This document shows positions 26,258-34,701 of a stretch of DNA of 64,000 nucleotides, in pieces. Origin of the DNA: Arthrobacter ruber (lineage in GTDB: Bacteria > Actinomycetota > Actinomycetes > Actinomycetales > Micrococcaceae); assembly GCF_002954225.1 (NCBI RefSeq), contig NZ_PPTH01000018.1:62001-126000 (forward strand), given 5' to 3'. Both the position numbers and the translations under genes were made by a program. Position 1 is the stretch's first letter; each line of letters opens with the position of its first letter. A model generated the notes under the pieces. That model saw only the letters and a program-made list of their open reading frames with translations. It searched no databases and was not told where the DNA came from.

Positions 26258-27412
26258 TCAGTACCCGGCGGCGGCCAGACGCGTCACCGCGGCCCCGACC
26301 CTCTCGTCACTGCCCGTCAGGGCGATCCGCACGAAGCCGTGGCCGGCCTCCCCGTAGAAGGTGCCCGGGCCCGCGAGGATCCCGAGTCCGGCGAGCCGGG
26401 CGATGCTGTCCCAGGTGGGCCGGCCGTCGGACGCCCACAGGTACAGGCCCGCCTCGGAGCCGCTGATGGTGAAGCCGGCCGCCTCCAGGGCGGGGATGAG
26501 CCGTGCCCGACGACGGCGATACAGGTCCTTCTGCTCCGCGACGTGGGCATCGTCCCCGAGGGCCACCCGCATGGCCTCCTGCACCGGGTAGGGCACGATC
26601 ATGCCGGCATGCTTCCGCGAGTTCACGAGGTTGGCGATGATCGCAGGGTCGCCCGCGGTGAAGGCGGCCCGGTAGCCGGCGAGGTTGGACTGCTTGCTCA
26701 GCGAGTAGACGGCCAGCAGGAGCTCGGAGGAGTCGCCGCAGACCCGCGGGTCGAGGACGCTCGGCACCGCTTCGCCGCCCTCGGCGGGGTCCCAGCGGCC
26801 CCAGCCCAGTTCGCCGTAGCACTCGTCGGACGCGACGACGGCGCCCAGCGACCGCGCCTCGTCGACGATGGTCCGCAGGCCCGCGACGTCGAGGACGTCG
26901 CCGGTGGGGTTCCCCGGCGAGTTGATCCACACGAGGCGCACGCGCGACCGGACGTCGTCGGGGAGATCGGCGAGGGAGTCGGCGGCCACCGGGCTCGCGC
27001 CCGCGAGGTGCGCGCCGACGTCGTAGGTGGGGTACGCCACGGTAGGACGCACGACGACGTCGCCGGCACCCAGGCCGAGCAGCAGGGGCAGCCAGGCGAC
27101 GAGCTCCTTCGATCCCACGGTCGGGAGGATGTCCTGGGGGTCGATGCCGGGCACCGCCCTGCGACGGGCGAACCAGGCACTGACCGCCTCACGCAGGGCG
27201 ATGGTGCCGTGCGTGGTGGGATAACCGTGCGCGTCGGATGCCGCGGCGAGCGCGGAGCGGATGAGCTGCGGTGTCGGGTCCACGGGCGTGCCGATGGACA
27301 GGTCCACGATGCCGTCGGCGTGCTGCGACGCGATGTCCCGGTAGGGCGCCATGGCGTCCCACGGATAGTCGGGCAGGTGCAGGCCGAAGGGCTTCGGCTC
27401 CCCGACCGTCAC
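26258..27412 (-). CDS. dapC: succinyldiaminopimelate transaminase
   Basis: 384 aa class I/II PLP aminotransferase. It makes N-succinyl-LL-DAP from the keto precursor, using glutamate. WINSPGNPTG, ASDECYGELGW (PLP-contacting Asp/Tyr) and YSLSKQSNLAGYRAAF (Schiff-base Lys) are present. The GTG start follows directly on the fdxA stop codon, so the two are coupled; fdxA-dapC adjacency is conserved in actinobacteria (Rv1177-Rv1178). With dapD and dapE it completes three succinylase-pathway steps in this window. Confidence 0.93.
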   Translation of the reverse strand: MTVGEPKPFGLHLPDYPWDAMAPYRDIASQHADGIVDLSIGTPVDPTPQLIRSALAAASDAHGYPTTHGTIALREAVSAWFARRRAVPGIDPQDILPTVGSKELVAWLPLLLGLGAGDVVVRPTVAYPTYDVGAHLAGASPVAADSLADLPDDVRSRVRLVWINSPGNPTGDVLDVAGLRTIVDEARSLGAVVASDECYGELGWGRWDPAEGGEAVPSVLDPRVCGDSSELLLAVYSLSKQSNLAGYRAAFTAGDPAIIANLVNSRKHAGMIVPYPVQEAMRVALGDDAHVAEQKDLYRRRRARLIPALEAAGFTISGSEAGLYLWASDGRPTWDSIARLAGLGILAGPGTFYGEAGHGFVRIALTGSDERVGAAVTRLAAAGY

Positions 27413-27739
27413 CTAGGCGGGCTGGTTCTGGGGCGGCAGGGCCGCGATGATCGGGTGGTCGAAGCCCGTGTTGCCGACCTTCGCTGCGCCACCGGGCGAG
27501 CCGAGGTCGTCGAAGAACTCGACGTTCGCCTTGTAGTACTCGGCCCACTGCTCGGGCGTGTCGTCCTCGTAGTAGATCGCCTCGACGGGGCAGACGGGTT
27601 CGCACGCACCGCAGTCGACGCACTCGTCGGGCTGGATGTAGAGGGACCGCTCCCCCTCGTAGATGCAGTCGACAGGGCACTCCTCGATACAGGCCTTGTC
27701 CTTGACATCAACGCAGGGCTGCGCGATTACGTAGGTCAC
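27413..27739 (-). CDS. fdxA: 7Fe ferredoxin
   Basis: 108 aa. Cluster ligands C9-x7-C17 and CPVDC for the [3Fe-4S] site and ECVDCGACEPVCP (CxxCxxCxxxCP) for [4Fe-4S]. GTG 27739 (VTYVIAQPCVD) has the Shine-Dalgarno AAGGAAAGG; an ATG at 27778 is in frame but atypical. Low-potential electron carrier in the cytoplasm; coupled upstream of dapC. Confidence 0.94.
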   Translation of the reverse strand: MTYVIAQPCVDVKDKACIEECPVDCIYEGERSLYIQPDECVDCGACEPVCPVEAIYYEDDTPEQWAEYYKANVEFFDDLGSPGGAAKVGNTGFDHPIIAALPPQNQPA

Positions 27740-27871
27740 TTCCCACGCCTTTCCTTGGAATCCGGGGGCGGCTGCCACACGGTCGGTGCGTTTCCCAGCT
27801 TAACGCAACCACCCGCGCGGCCCGACCATCGACGTCGGGCCACCGGTCCTCCCTCGGGGCGCCCGAGGGCC

Positions 27872-27877
27872 TACCCT
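27872..27877 (+). promoter_or_regulatory. -10 box, leaderless promoter
   Basis: TACCCT six bases before the GTG at 27884. Confidence 0.4.
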
Positions 27878-27883
27878 TGACGG

Positions 27884-28111
27884 GTGCAGACTCCCGCCGG
27901 CCTCCTCGCGTCGCTCCCCCTGCACACGCGTGTGGTGGTGCGGCGCCGCCTGGCCGACGGCTTCACCGATTCGCTGGGTGACCTGGTGGCACTCGATGCG
28001 ACCACCTGCACCGTACGCACCCGCAGGGGCGACGACGTCGTGCCGCTCGCCGACGTCACGGCTGCGAAACCCGTGCCGCCCGCTCCCCCGCGCCGCGCTC
28101 CGCGACGATAG
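27884..28111 (+). CDS. small SH3-like domain protein (related to the N-terminus of Rv0428c-type acetyltransferases)
   Basis: 75 aa. Reads LLASLPLHTRVVVRRRLADG, SLGDLVALDATTCTVRTRRG and DVVPLADVTAAKPVPPAP, a small beta-barrel found in front of GNAT domains in some actinobacterial proteins and also encoded alone. Here no acetyltransferase follows: the frame stops and a 9-bp tandem repeat begins. Function unknown. Confidence 0.65.
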   Translation: MQTPAGLLASLPLHTRVVVRRRLADGFTDSLGDLVALDATTCTVRTRRGDDVVPLADVTAAKPVPPAPPRRAPRR

Positions 28112-28121
28112 GCCGTCCGGT

Positions 28122-28238
28122 CCGGCAGGGTCAGTAGGGCCGGCAGAGTCAGTAGGGCCGGCAGGGTCAGCAGGGCCGGCAGGGCCGGCAGGGTCAGTAG
28201 GGCCGGCAGGGCTAGCAGGGCCGGCAGGGCCGGCGGGG
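28122..28238. repeat. tandem array of thirteen 9-bp units
   Basis: Thirteen consecutive 9-mers alternating mainly between CCGGCAGGG and TCAGTAGGG (variants TCAGCAGGG, CTAGCAGGG, CCGGCAGAG, CCGGCGGGG). The array fills the gap between the 3' ends of the SH3-like gene and aztA. Unrelated shadow frames read it as Gly-Pro-Ala-like repeats, but no gene uses it. It is a candidate variable-number tandem repeat. Confidence 0.85.
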
Positions 28239-28241
28239 GCC

Positions 28242-29009
28242 CTACGCGCGGGGCGGACACGTCGGAGCGGGTTCTGCCGCATCCTCCGGCCTCCCCTGCC
28301 GACGTCCGCGGATGTCCGGCCCTGCAGGTGCCACACGGCCCGCTTCGAGGCGGATGACATGATCGGCCGCTGCCAGGGTGACGTCGTCGTGCGAGACGCA
28401 GACGACGGTTGCTCCGCGCGCCCGTTCGGTGAGCAGGACGTCGGCGACCACCGCGCGGGTGGCGGCGTCGAGGCCGGTGGTCGGTTCGTCGAGCAGGAGG
28501 ACGTCCGCCTGCTGGGCCAGGCCCTGGGCCAGGAAGGCCCGCTGGCGCTGGCCGCCCGACAAGGCTCCCAGGGGTCGGTCCTGGTAGCCGTCCAGGCCCA
28601 CGAGGCCGATGCAGTCGTCGATGATGCGACGATCAGCGGCCCGCAGGCGTCCCAGGAGACCGGTATCGGACCAGCGGCCCATGGTCACGACGTCCCGCAC
28701 CGTGAGCGGCATGCGATCGGACACCTCGCTGCGCTGCACGACGAGGGCGGTGCGGGCAGGCCCGGCGGATGACACCGTGCCGCTCCGGGGAGCGAGCAGA
28801 CCGGCGAGCAGCGCGAGCACCGTCGACTTCCCGGAGCCGTTCGGACCGATGATGACCGTCACCGCTCCGGGTCGGATCGACAGGGAGACACCGCGCAACG
28901 CCTCGACGCCGTCGTGGTCGAACCGGACGTCGGAGAGCGTGAGGGGCTCGAGCTCGCGTGGGGCCGACGGTGCGGCGGCGACATCGTGGGGGCTCCGGGA
29001 CTGAGGCAT
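28242..29009 (-). CDS. aztA: zinc ABC transporter ATP-binding protein
   Basis: 255 aa. Walker A GPNGSGKST, signature LSGGQRQR, Walker B VLLLDEPTTGLD and H-loop VSHDD are intact. It groups by context with metal (ZnuC/AztA) importers because aztB, aztC and aztD-type genes lie divergently. ATG 29009 is six bases after a TAGTTT -10 box. Confidence 0.88.
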   Translation of the reverse strand: MPQSRSPHDVAAAPSAPRELEPLTLSDVRFDHDGVEALRGVSLSIRPGAVTVIIGPNGSGKSTVLALLAGLLAPRSGTVSSAGPARTALVVQRSEVSDRMPLTVRDVVTMGRWSDTGLLGRLRAADRRIIDDCIGLVGLDGYQDRPLGALSGGQRQRAFLAQGLAQQADVLLLDEPTTGLDAATRAVVADVLLTERARGATVVCVSHDDVTLAAADHVIRLEAGRVAPAGPDIRGRRQGRPEDAAEPAPTCPPRA

Positions 29010-29015
29010 CCCGCC

Positions 29016-29056
29016 AAACTACCATGTTGAGAATGAAACTCATTTAAGCCTAGGGT
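29016..29056. promoter_or_regulatory. divergent aztA/aztB promoters flanking a Zur-like palindrome
   Basis: A perfect inverted repeat AATGA-AAC-TCATT at 29032-29044 lies between two opposed -10 boxes: TAGTTT on the minus strand (29016-29021, aztA) and TAGGGT on the plus strand (29051-29056, aztB). Each is six bases from its start codon. The core resembles actinobacterial Zur boxes as I remember them; zinc-dependent repression of both transcripts is inferred. Confidence 0.55.
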
Positions 29057-29062
29057 GGGCCC

Positions 29063-29962
29063 GTGACCTCGTTCATCGGACCCTTCGCCACCGACTTCAT
29101 GCTGCGTGCACTCATCGGCGGCTCGCTCTGCGCTGCCATCTGCGCCGTCGTCGGCACTTGGGTGGTCATCCGCGGGATGGCGTTCCTGGGTGAGGCGATG
29201 GCACACGGCATGCTCCCCGGCGTCGCACTCGCTACGCTGGCCGGCGTACCCGTCATCCTCGGAGCCGCAGGCAGCGCGGTCGTGATGAGCCTCGGCGTGA
29301 GCCTCCTGGCCCGCCGCGGACGACTGTCCCACGACACGAGCATCGGCCTGTTCTTCGTGGGCATGCTCGCCACCGGCGTCATCATCATCTCCCACTCCCG
29401 CAGCTTCGCCACGGACGCGACGGCCATCCTCTTCGGCGACGTGCTGGCGATCGGCTCCGGTGATCTCCGCCTCCTCGCCGGCGCCCTGCTCCTCACCGTG
29501 CTCGTCGCCGCCGCCTTCCACCGCGCGTTCGTGGCCCTCGCCTTCGACCGCCGGATCGCCCAGGTCATGGGGCTGCGTCCGCGCCTGGCACAGGTGCTCC
29601 TCGTCGGACTCGTGACCCTTGCCGTCGTCGTGTCCTACCAGGCCGTGGGCGCGCTGCTCGTCATCGGCCTGCTCCTCGCCCCGGCCGTCGCCGCCGCACC
29701 CTGGACCACCCGGATCCCGAACACCATGGCCCTCGCGGCCCTGGTGGGCGTCCTGTCCGTCGTCCTCGGGCTCCTCGCCTCGTGGCACCTCGGCACCGCC
29801 GCCGGAGCCTCCATCGCCCTCGCCGCGATCGCGTGCGCGGCCGTGTCGAGCATCCTCCGCGACATCACGCGCCGACGCCCCGCCACCAGCCCCAGCGACA
29901 GCTCCACCGGTTCGGAACCGGTAGCAGCTCCTTCACAGAAAGCCCTTCGTGCGAACGCCTAA
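29063..29962 (+). CDS. aztB: zinc ABC transporter permease
   Basis: 299 aa ABC-3 family (ZnuB/AztB) permease with about eight transmembrane helices. GMAFLGEAMAHGMLPGVALA is the family's conserved cytoplasmic loop; later SYQAVGALLVIGLLLAPA is also typical. The C-terminus is Ser/Pro-rich and soluble. The GTG start appears leaderless. Its end overlaps the aztD1 start by 14 nt. Confidence 0.9.
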   Translation: MTSFIGPFATDFMLRALIGGSLCAAICAVVGTWVVIRGMAFLGEAMAHGMLPGVALATLAGVPVILGAAGSAVVMSLGVSLLARRGRLSHDTSIGLFFVGMLATGVIIISHSRSFATDATAILFGDVLAIGSGDLRLLAGALLLTVLVAAAFHRAFVALAFDRRIAQVMGLRPRLAQVLLVGLVTLAVVVSYQAVGALLVIGLLLAPAVAAAPWTTRIPNTMALAALVGVLSVVLGLLASWHLGTAAGASIALAAIACAAVSSILRDITRRRPATSPSDSSTGSEPVAAPSQKALRANA

Positions 29963-31214
29963 GACCCTGCTGCCCTGCCTCCCCCTGCTCGCCCTGACCC
30001 TCGCGTCCTGCTCCACGGCCGAGCCCGCCGCGGACTCCGCGGCCGACACCCCGACTGCCTCCAGCTCTGCCCCGGCCCCGCTGGGCGACGGCCACGGAAC
30101 CCTCGAGGGCTCCACGGAGGTCGCCGAGCCCCAGCTCCACCTCATGACGCTGGACGTCGAAGGCCGGGTCGACCTGCTCGACCTGGCCGACGGGACCACT
30201 ACCGCCCTCGGGCAGGTCCCCGAGGTCAGCGACACCGTCACCGATGGGCGGTACCTCTTCGCGTCGTCCGCGACCACCGGTGCGATGACGGTCATCGACA
30301 GCGGCATGTGGACCTGGGACCACGAGGACCACTTCCACTACTACAACGGCGAATCGAGAACCATCGGCACCGTCGAGGGTGAAGGCGAAGCCGTCGTCAC
30401 CTCCGGGTCCTCGACGACGGGTGTCTACTTCCCCGACAGCGGCAAGGGCAGCGTGCTCGACAACGACGCCCTCGCCAGGGGAGAACTGAGCGTCCGCGCC
30501 GAGCTCTCCATCGATCCCCACCCCGGGATGCTCGTCCCCCTGGCGGACGTCACCCTCCTGACCCGACCTGGCACCGACGGGATCGCCGCCTCCGTCCAGG
30601 CCCATGACAGGGAAGGCGAACCGATCGACGGTGCGATCGCTGACTGCGTCGATGCCCGGGGGACGATCACCACATCGGTCGGCGTCGTCATCGGGTGCGA
30701 CGACGGCGCTCTCCTGGTGACGCTCGACGACGGCGACATCACGTACGAGCGGATCCCCTACCCGGCCGGGACGAGCGCGCCGAAGGCCACGGAGTTCCGG
30801 GCCCGCGAAGGACGGCCGACCGTCGCCGCGGTCGCGGGCGACCATGGCGCCTGGCTGCTCGACACCCGGGAGCGGTCCTGGCAACTCGTCCCCACCGATG
30901 TGCCGCTGCTCCAGGTATCCGCGGTCGACGACAGGGAAGGCCATGTCGTCGCCCTCGCCGAGGACGGCCGCGTCCTCGTCCTCACTGCCGGGACCGGCGG
31001 GACGATCGCCTCGACCGAACCACTCCTGCCACAGACCCTGACGGACCCGGCCCTCCTGGCCGGTGCCGAGCTGACCGTCGACCAGCAGCGCGCCTACCTC
31101 AACGCCCCCGCCGAGCAGACCCTGTTCGAGATCGACTTCGCCGACAGCGGCCGTATCGCCCGCAGTTTCGACACCGGCACCGTCCCAGCGCACCTGGCGG
31201 AGGTCGGTCGATGA
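29949..31214 (+). CDS. AztD-type metallochaperone paralogue 1 (lipoprotein)
   Basis: 421 aa. Signal peptide with lipobox LASC (Cys21), then a WD40-like beta-propeller. Residues 124-132 read DHEDHFHYY, a His-rich metal-binding loop of the kind found in AztD zinc chaperones. The core motifs of the second paralogue (AHHG, VHGE) are not present. It overlaps aztB upstream and aztC downstream (ATGA), so it is produced with the importer. Probably hands zinc to AztC outside the membrane; more divergent from the family than the gene at 32149. Confidence 0.75.
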   Translation: MRTPKTLLPCLPLLALTLASCSTAEPAADSAADTPTASSSAPAPLGDGHGTLEGSTEVAEPQLHLMTLDVEGRVDLLDLADGTTTALGQVPEVSDTVTDGRYLFASSATTGAMTVIDSGMWTWDHEDHFHYYNGESRTIGTVEGEGEAVVTSGSSTTGVYFPDSGKGSVLDNDALARGELSVRAELSIDPHPGMLVPLADVTLLTRPGTDGIAASVQAHDREGEPIDGAIADCVDARGTITTSVGVVIGCDDGALLVTLDDGDITYERIPYPAGTSAPKATEFRAREGRPTVAAVAGDHGAWLLDTRERSWQLVPTDVPLLQVSAVDDREGHVVALAEDGRVLVLTAGTGGTIASTEPLLPQTLTDPALLAGAELTVDQQRAYLNAPAEQTLFEIDFADSGRIARSFDTGTVPAHLAEVGR

Positions 31215-32128
31215 ACCGGGCACGACGGCACATCGCCCTGGTCCTGGCCGCGACGACGATCATCGGGGCCTCCGGATGTGCTGCAGCGGCCGGTGACGAA
31301 CCGGTCATCGTGGTGACCACCAACATCCTCGGGGACGTCGTCCGGAACGTCGTCGGCGACGAGGCCGACATCCGCGTCCTCATGCAGCCGAACGCCGACC
31401 CGCACTCCTTCGAGATCTCCGCGCAGGACGGCGCCATGATGCGGCAGGCCGATCTCATCGTGACGAACGGACTCGGCCTCGAGGAGGGCCTGCAGCAGCA
31501 CATCGACAGCGCGCAGTCCGAAGCCGTACCCCTTCTCGTCGCCGGCGAGGTCATCGAATCCCTCGCGTACGCGGACGGTGAATCCGAAGGCGCACCCGAT
31601 CCCCACTTCTGGACCGATCCCGCGCTCATGGCCGATGTCGTCGACCGACTCCTGGAACGCGTAGCGGCTATCGACGGGATCGACACCGACGCCGTCGAGA
31701 CCTCCGCCGCCGAGTACCGGGCAGAACTCACGGACCTCGATGCCGCCATGACGGAAGCCTTCGCGGCGATCCCTGCCGACCGGCGGAACCTGGTCACCAA
31801 CCACCACGTCTTCGGCTACCTCGCGCAACGCTACGACTTCCGGATCATCGGCGCCGTCATCCCGGGCGGTACCACCCTCGCCTCCCCCAGCGCCTCCGAC
31901 CTGCGCGACCTCGTCGCGGCCATCGAGGAAGCGAAGGTGGACACCGTCTTCGCGGAATCCTCCCAGCCCGACCGTCTCGTCCAGGTCCTCGCCGACGGCG
32001 CGAACATCGACGTCGACGTCGTCGAGCTCTTCACCGAATCCCTCACGAACCCCGGTGAGGGCGCTGACACGTATCTCACCATGATGCGCACCAATACCGA
32101 GCGCATCTCCACCGGACTCTCACCCTGA
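31211..32128 (+). CDS. aztC: zinc ABC transporter substrate-binding lipoprotein
   Basis: 305 aa cluster A-I (ZnuA/AztC-type) binding protein. Signal peptide with Cys23. Candidate zinc ligands: H65 in NADPHSFE, H132 in DPHFW, H198/H199 in NHHVFGYLAQRY and the acidic residue in VFAESS. Lacks the long His-rich loop of ZnuA, as AztC proteins do. Coupled to aztD1 by ATGA. Confidence 0.9.
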   Translation: MNRARRHIALVLAATTIIGASGCAAAAGDEPVIVVTTNILGDVVRNVVGDEADIRVLMQPNADPHSFEISAQDGAMMRQADLIVTNGLGLEEGLQQHIDSAQSEAVPLLVAGEVIESLAYADGESEGAPDPHFWTDPALMADVVDRLLERVAAIDGIDTDAVETSAAEYRAELTDLDAAMTEAFAAIPADRRNLVTNHHVFGYLAQRYDFRIIGAVIPGGTTLASPSASDLRDLVAAIEEAKVDTVFAESSQPDRLVQVLADGANIDVDVVELFTESLTNPGEGADTYLTMMRTNTERISTGLSP

Positions 32129-32148
32129 GATCCGTCGACACAGGAAGA

Positions 32149-33408
32149 ATGATGATGACAGCCATTCCGCTCACGAAACGCCCACGGCACCTGGCCCTTG
32201 CTGCCACCGTGGCCACTTCCGCCCTGCTCCTGACAGCGTGCGGCTCCTCCTCCGAACCGGCGACCGGCACGTCGGCTGCTCCGGAGACCACCGCATCGGC
32301 CGAGGCCCTCGCCCCTGCCTCCCGCGTCGCCCTGACGTACGACGGCGGCATCGTCGTCGTCGACGGCACCACACTGGAGGTCGAGGGCGACATGCCCATC
32401 GAGGGCTTCACGCGCCTGAACCCCGCCGGCGACGGACGCCACGCCCTGGTCACGGTCCCCGAGGGCTTCCGGGTCCTCGACCTCGGAACCTGGACGGACT
32501 CCTCGGGATCCCGGCAGGCGCAGCCGAAGCTCACCGACCTCGTCTTCGAGGCCGACACCGCCGGCCACGTCGTCCAGCACGGGGACAAGACCATCCTCTA
32601 CGCCGACGGCACCAGCGACACCACCGTCTTCACCACCGATGACCTCCTCGGCGATCCCGACAGCCTCCCGGCGACCGAGGTCATCCCCGGTGACGAGGCA
32701 CACCACGGCGTGTCCATCGTCCTCGAGGACGGCACCTTCCTCACGACCGTCGGCACCTCCGAGAGCCGCTCCGGCATCAGGGTCCTCGACGCCGACGGCA
32801 AGGAGATCGCCACCAGTGACCAGTGCCCGTCCGTCCACGGTGAAGGCACCGCCATGAACGAGGTCGTCGTCTTCGGCTGCAGCGACGGGGCGCTCGTCTT
32901 CGACAGTGGGACGATCACCAAGATCGACGCCCCCGACGAGTTCGGACGCATGGGCAACGCCTACGTCAGCGAGACCAGCCCCATCATCGCCGGGGACTAC
33001 AAGGACGATCCCGACCTCGAGGGCTACCTCCTGCACCAGCTCACCCTGATCGACACCGAGTCGAAGACGATGAAGGTCATCGACCTCCCCGAGGGCGTCG
33101 AGTACACCTTCCGCGACGTCGCCCGCGGCCCGGACGGCGAGGTCCTGATCCTCGCCTCCGACGGCGCCCTGCACAGCATGGACCCCGTGACGGGCGAGAT
33201 CACCGGCTCCACGCCGGTCATCGACGCGTGGGAGGGACCCGTCGAGTGGCAGGACCCGCACCCCGCCATCAAGGTCCTCGGAGGCACCGCCTACATCACC
33301 GACCCCACAGCGAAGAAGCTGCATGCAGTGGACATCGCGACCGGGAGGATCACCTCGTCCGACGAACTCCCCGGCATCCCGAACGAGATCGCCGCCGTCG
33401 AGGGATAG
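32149..33408 (+). CDS. aztD: zinc metallochaperone AztD (paralogue 2, lipoprotein)
   Basis: 419 aa. Shine-Dalgarno AGGAAGA before an ATG triplet; signal peptide with lipobox LTAC (Cys31). A WD40-like propeller carries VVQHGD (H144), DEAHHGVS (H186/H187) and SVHGEG (H230), the core histidines I associate with AztD. Where paralogue 1 has DHEDHFHYY this protein reads DSSGSRQAQ, so the N-terminal His loop is missing. Last gene of the aztB-D1-C-D2 operon, followed by a terminator. Confidence 0.85.
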   Translation: MMMTAIPLTKRPRHLALAATVATSALLLTACGSSSEPATGTSAAPETTASAEALAPASRVALTYDGGIVVVDGTTLEVEGDMPIEGFTRLNPAGDGRHALVTVPEGFRVLDLGTWTDSSGSRQAQPKLTDLVFEADTAGHVVQHGDKTILYADGTSDTTVFTTDDLLGDPDSLPATEVIPGDEAHHGVSIVLEDGTFLTTVGTSESRSGIRVLDADGKEIATSDQCPSVHGEGTAMNEVVVFGCSDGALVFDSGTITKIDAPDEFGRMGNAYVSETSPIIAGDYKDDPDLEGYLLHQLTLIDTESKTMKVIDLPEGVEYTFRDVARGPDGEVLILASDGALHSMDPVTGEITGSTPVIDAWEGPVEWQDPHPAIKVLGGTAYITDPTAKKLHAVDIATGRITSSDELPGIPNEIAAVEG

Positions 33409-33416
33409 CCCCTCCC

Positions 33417-33459
33417 GTCCGGTGGAGCCGGTGCCTTCCGGGCGCCGGTCCCACCGGAC
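33417..33459 (+). terminator. azt operon terminator
   Basis: Outer stem GTCCGGTGG/CCACCGGAC with an imperfect inner GC stem, immediately after aztD2. Confidence 0.6.
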
Positions 33460-33515
33460 GGCCCCCCCATGGAGGAGCAGCCGACGAGACCGCCACGGAT
33501 CCGGTGGTCCTTTAG

Positions 33516-33557
33516 TGATTGGGACTCGTCAATCATCGGCGCGATCTCCCGTATGAT
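33516..33557 (+). promoter_or_regulatory. candidate autoregulatory operator and promoter of the ArsR-type gene
   Basis: Inverted repeat TGATTG-N8-CAATCA at 33516-33535 overlaps the expected -35 zone of a TATGAT -10 box (33552-33557), which is six bases before the ATG. This is suggestive of autorepression of a leaderless mRNA. Confidence 0.45.
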
Positions 33558-33563
33558 CGGCGG

Positions 33564-34058
33564 ATGGAATCAGACGAGGACCTCCAGGCCCGCGGCCGGG
33601 CGCTCAGCTCCCCCGTCAGGCTCCGCATCCTGCGGCTGTGCCTCCATAGACCGAGGACCAACAAGGAGATCGCGGAGACGCTGGACCTCAACCCGGCGAC
33701 GGCCCTGCACCATGTCCGGACACTGCTCTCGACGGGTTTCCTCGCCGCGGACGAGGCCCGCACCGGTAATCGGGGGGCGAAGGAGATCCCGTACCGTGCC
33801 ACGGGTCTGTCCTGGCACACCCGCATCCCCCACTCCGCGCCGGTCCTGATCGAGACGTTCCTGCAGGAGATCGAGGGCCTGCAGCCGTCCGAGATCGACG
33901 TATGGCGGCTCGGTGTGCGGCTCAGTGACGAGCACCGCGCGGAGATGATGGGGCGCATCCGCGAGGTCTTCGAGGACTACGCGCAACGGGCGCCCGATCC
34001 CGACGGCACGGCGACGTCGATCATGCTGGCGCACCACCTGGACCGCGCCTCCGACTGA
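33564..34058 (+). CDS. ArsR-type winged helix-turn-helix regulator
   Basis: 164 aa. Residues 5-75 form an ArsR-like DNA-binding domain (ALSSPVRLRILRLCL, then TNKEIAETLDLNPATALHHVRTL). The rest is a helical domain with no cysteine and no obvious metal site, so a zinc-sensing role for the adjacent azt operon is not supported by the sequence. The frame opens at 33519; ATG 33564 is preferred for its fit to the domain and promoter. Confidence 0.85.
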   Translation: MESDEDLQARGRALSSPVRLRILRLCLHRPRTNKEIAETLDLNPATALHHVRTLLSTGFLAADEARTGNRGAKEIPYRATGLSWHTRIPHSAPVLIETFLQEIEGLQPSEIDVWRLGVRLSDEHRAEMMGRIREVFEDYAQRAPDPDGTATSIMLAHHLDRASD

Positions 34059-34089
34059 TCCGGAACCGCGCGGGCTCCGCGGGAACGCC

Positions 34090-34689
34090 TCAGCGGCGAC
34101 GCACAGGACGCAGCAGGACACTGCCGGTCACGACGGCGGCAAGCGTCACCGCGAGCACGCCGAAGAGCCAGAGATTCCCGGCGAGGGCCGTGCCCGGTGC
34201 GGCCTCCGACGAGCCGGTGAGGATCAGGGTCTTCGACGACGTCGAGAGCAGCGCCACGATCCCGTAGGCCACGGCTCCGGCCACGGCCGTCAGGATGACG
34301 TTCCGGGCCCAGAGCCCGCAGAGCAGGAACAGGCTGCCGGCGAGGACGAGGGCGGCCAGCGCCCCGACGGGAAGAGCCGTCGGGCCCAGGTGGACCAGCT
34401 GGCCGTGCAGCACTGTACCGAACACCGCGGCGATTCCGCCTGCCATCATCGAGCCGAGGACCGCCGTCACCCGGTGGGGTGCTGTGCCGCCGGCGGCAGG
34501 AGGGGCCGGCGCCTCGGCGGCCGCCCCCGTAGGAGTGGCGGACGCATCGATGCCTGCTGGGACCGCCGGACGTGTACCCCGCGCCGGAGGGGCGTCCGCC
34601 GGGACGGCAGGTGCACCGTCGGGAAGCTCCGGGAACGCCGAACGCCGGCCCTCCCCTGCTGGGGAGGAACCGGCGTCGTCGTGTGCCAT
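34090..34689 (-). CDS. hypothetical membrane protein
   Basis: 199 aa. The first ~72 residues are Pro/Ala-rich and disordered, then four hydrophobic helices (~76-95, 103-125, 130-147, 172-193). It follows typA by 12 nt on the same strand and has no own RBS, so it is probably read from the typA transcript. Function unknown. Confidence 0.7.
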   Translation of the reverse strand: MAHDDAGSSPAGEGRRSAFPELPDGAPAVPADAPPARGTRPAVPAGIDASATPTGAAAEAPAPPAAGGTAPHRVTAVLGSMMAGGIAAVFGTVLHGQLVHLGPTALPVGALAALVLAGSLFLLCGLWARNVILTAVAGAVAYGIVALLSTSSKTLILTGSSEAAPGTALAGNLWLFGVLAVTLAAVVTGSVLLRPVRRR

Positions 34690-34701
34690 GGTGGTGCGGT
34701 G

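Noticed and set aside
27930..28772. Collagen-like Gly-Pro-Ala reading of the 9-bp repeat on both strands
   Set aside because: The frames containing it lack starts with an RBS and overlap aztA antisense; the 9-bp periodicity alone generates the pattern.
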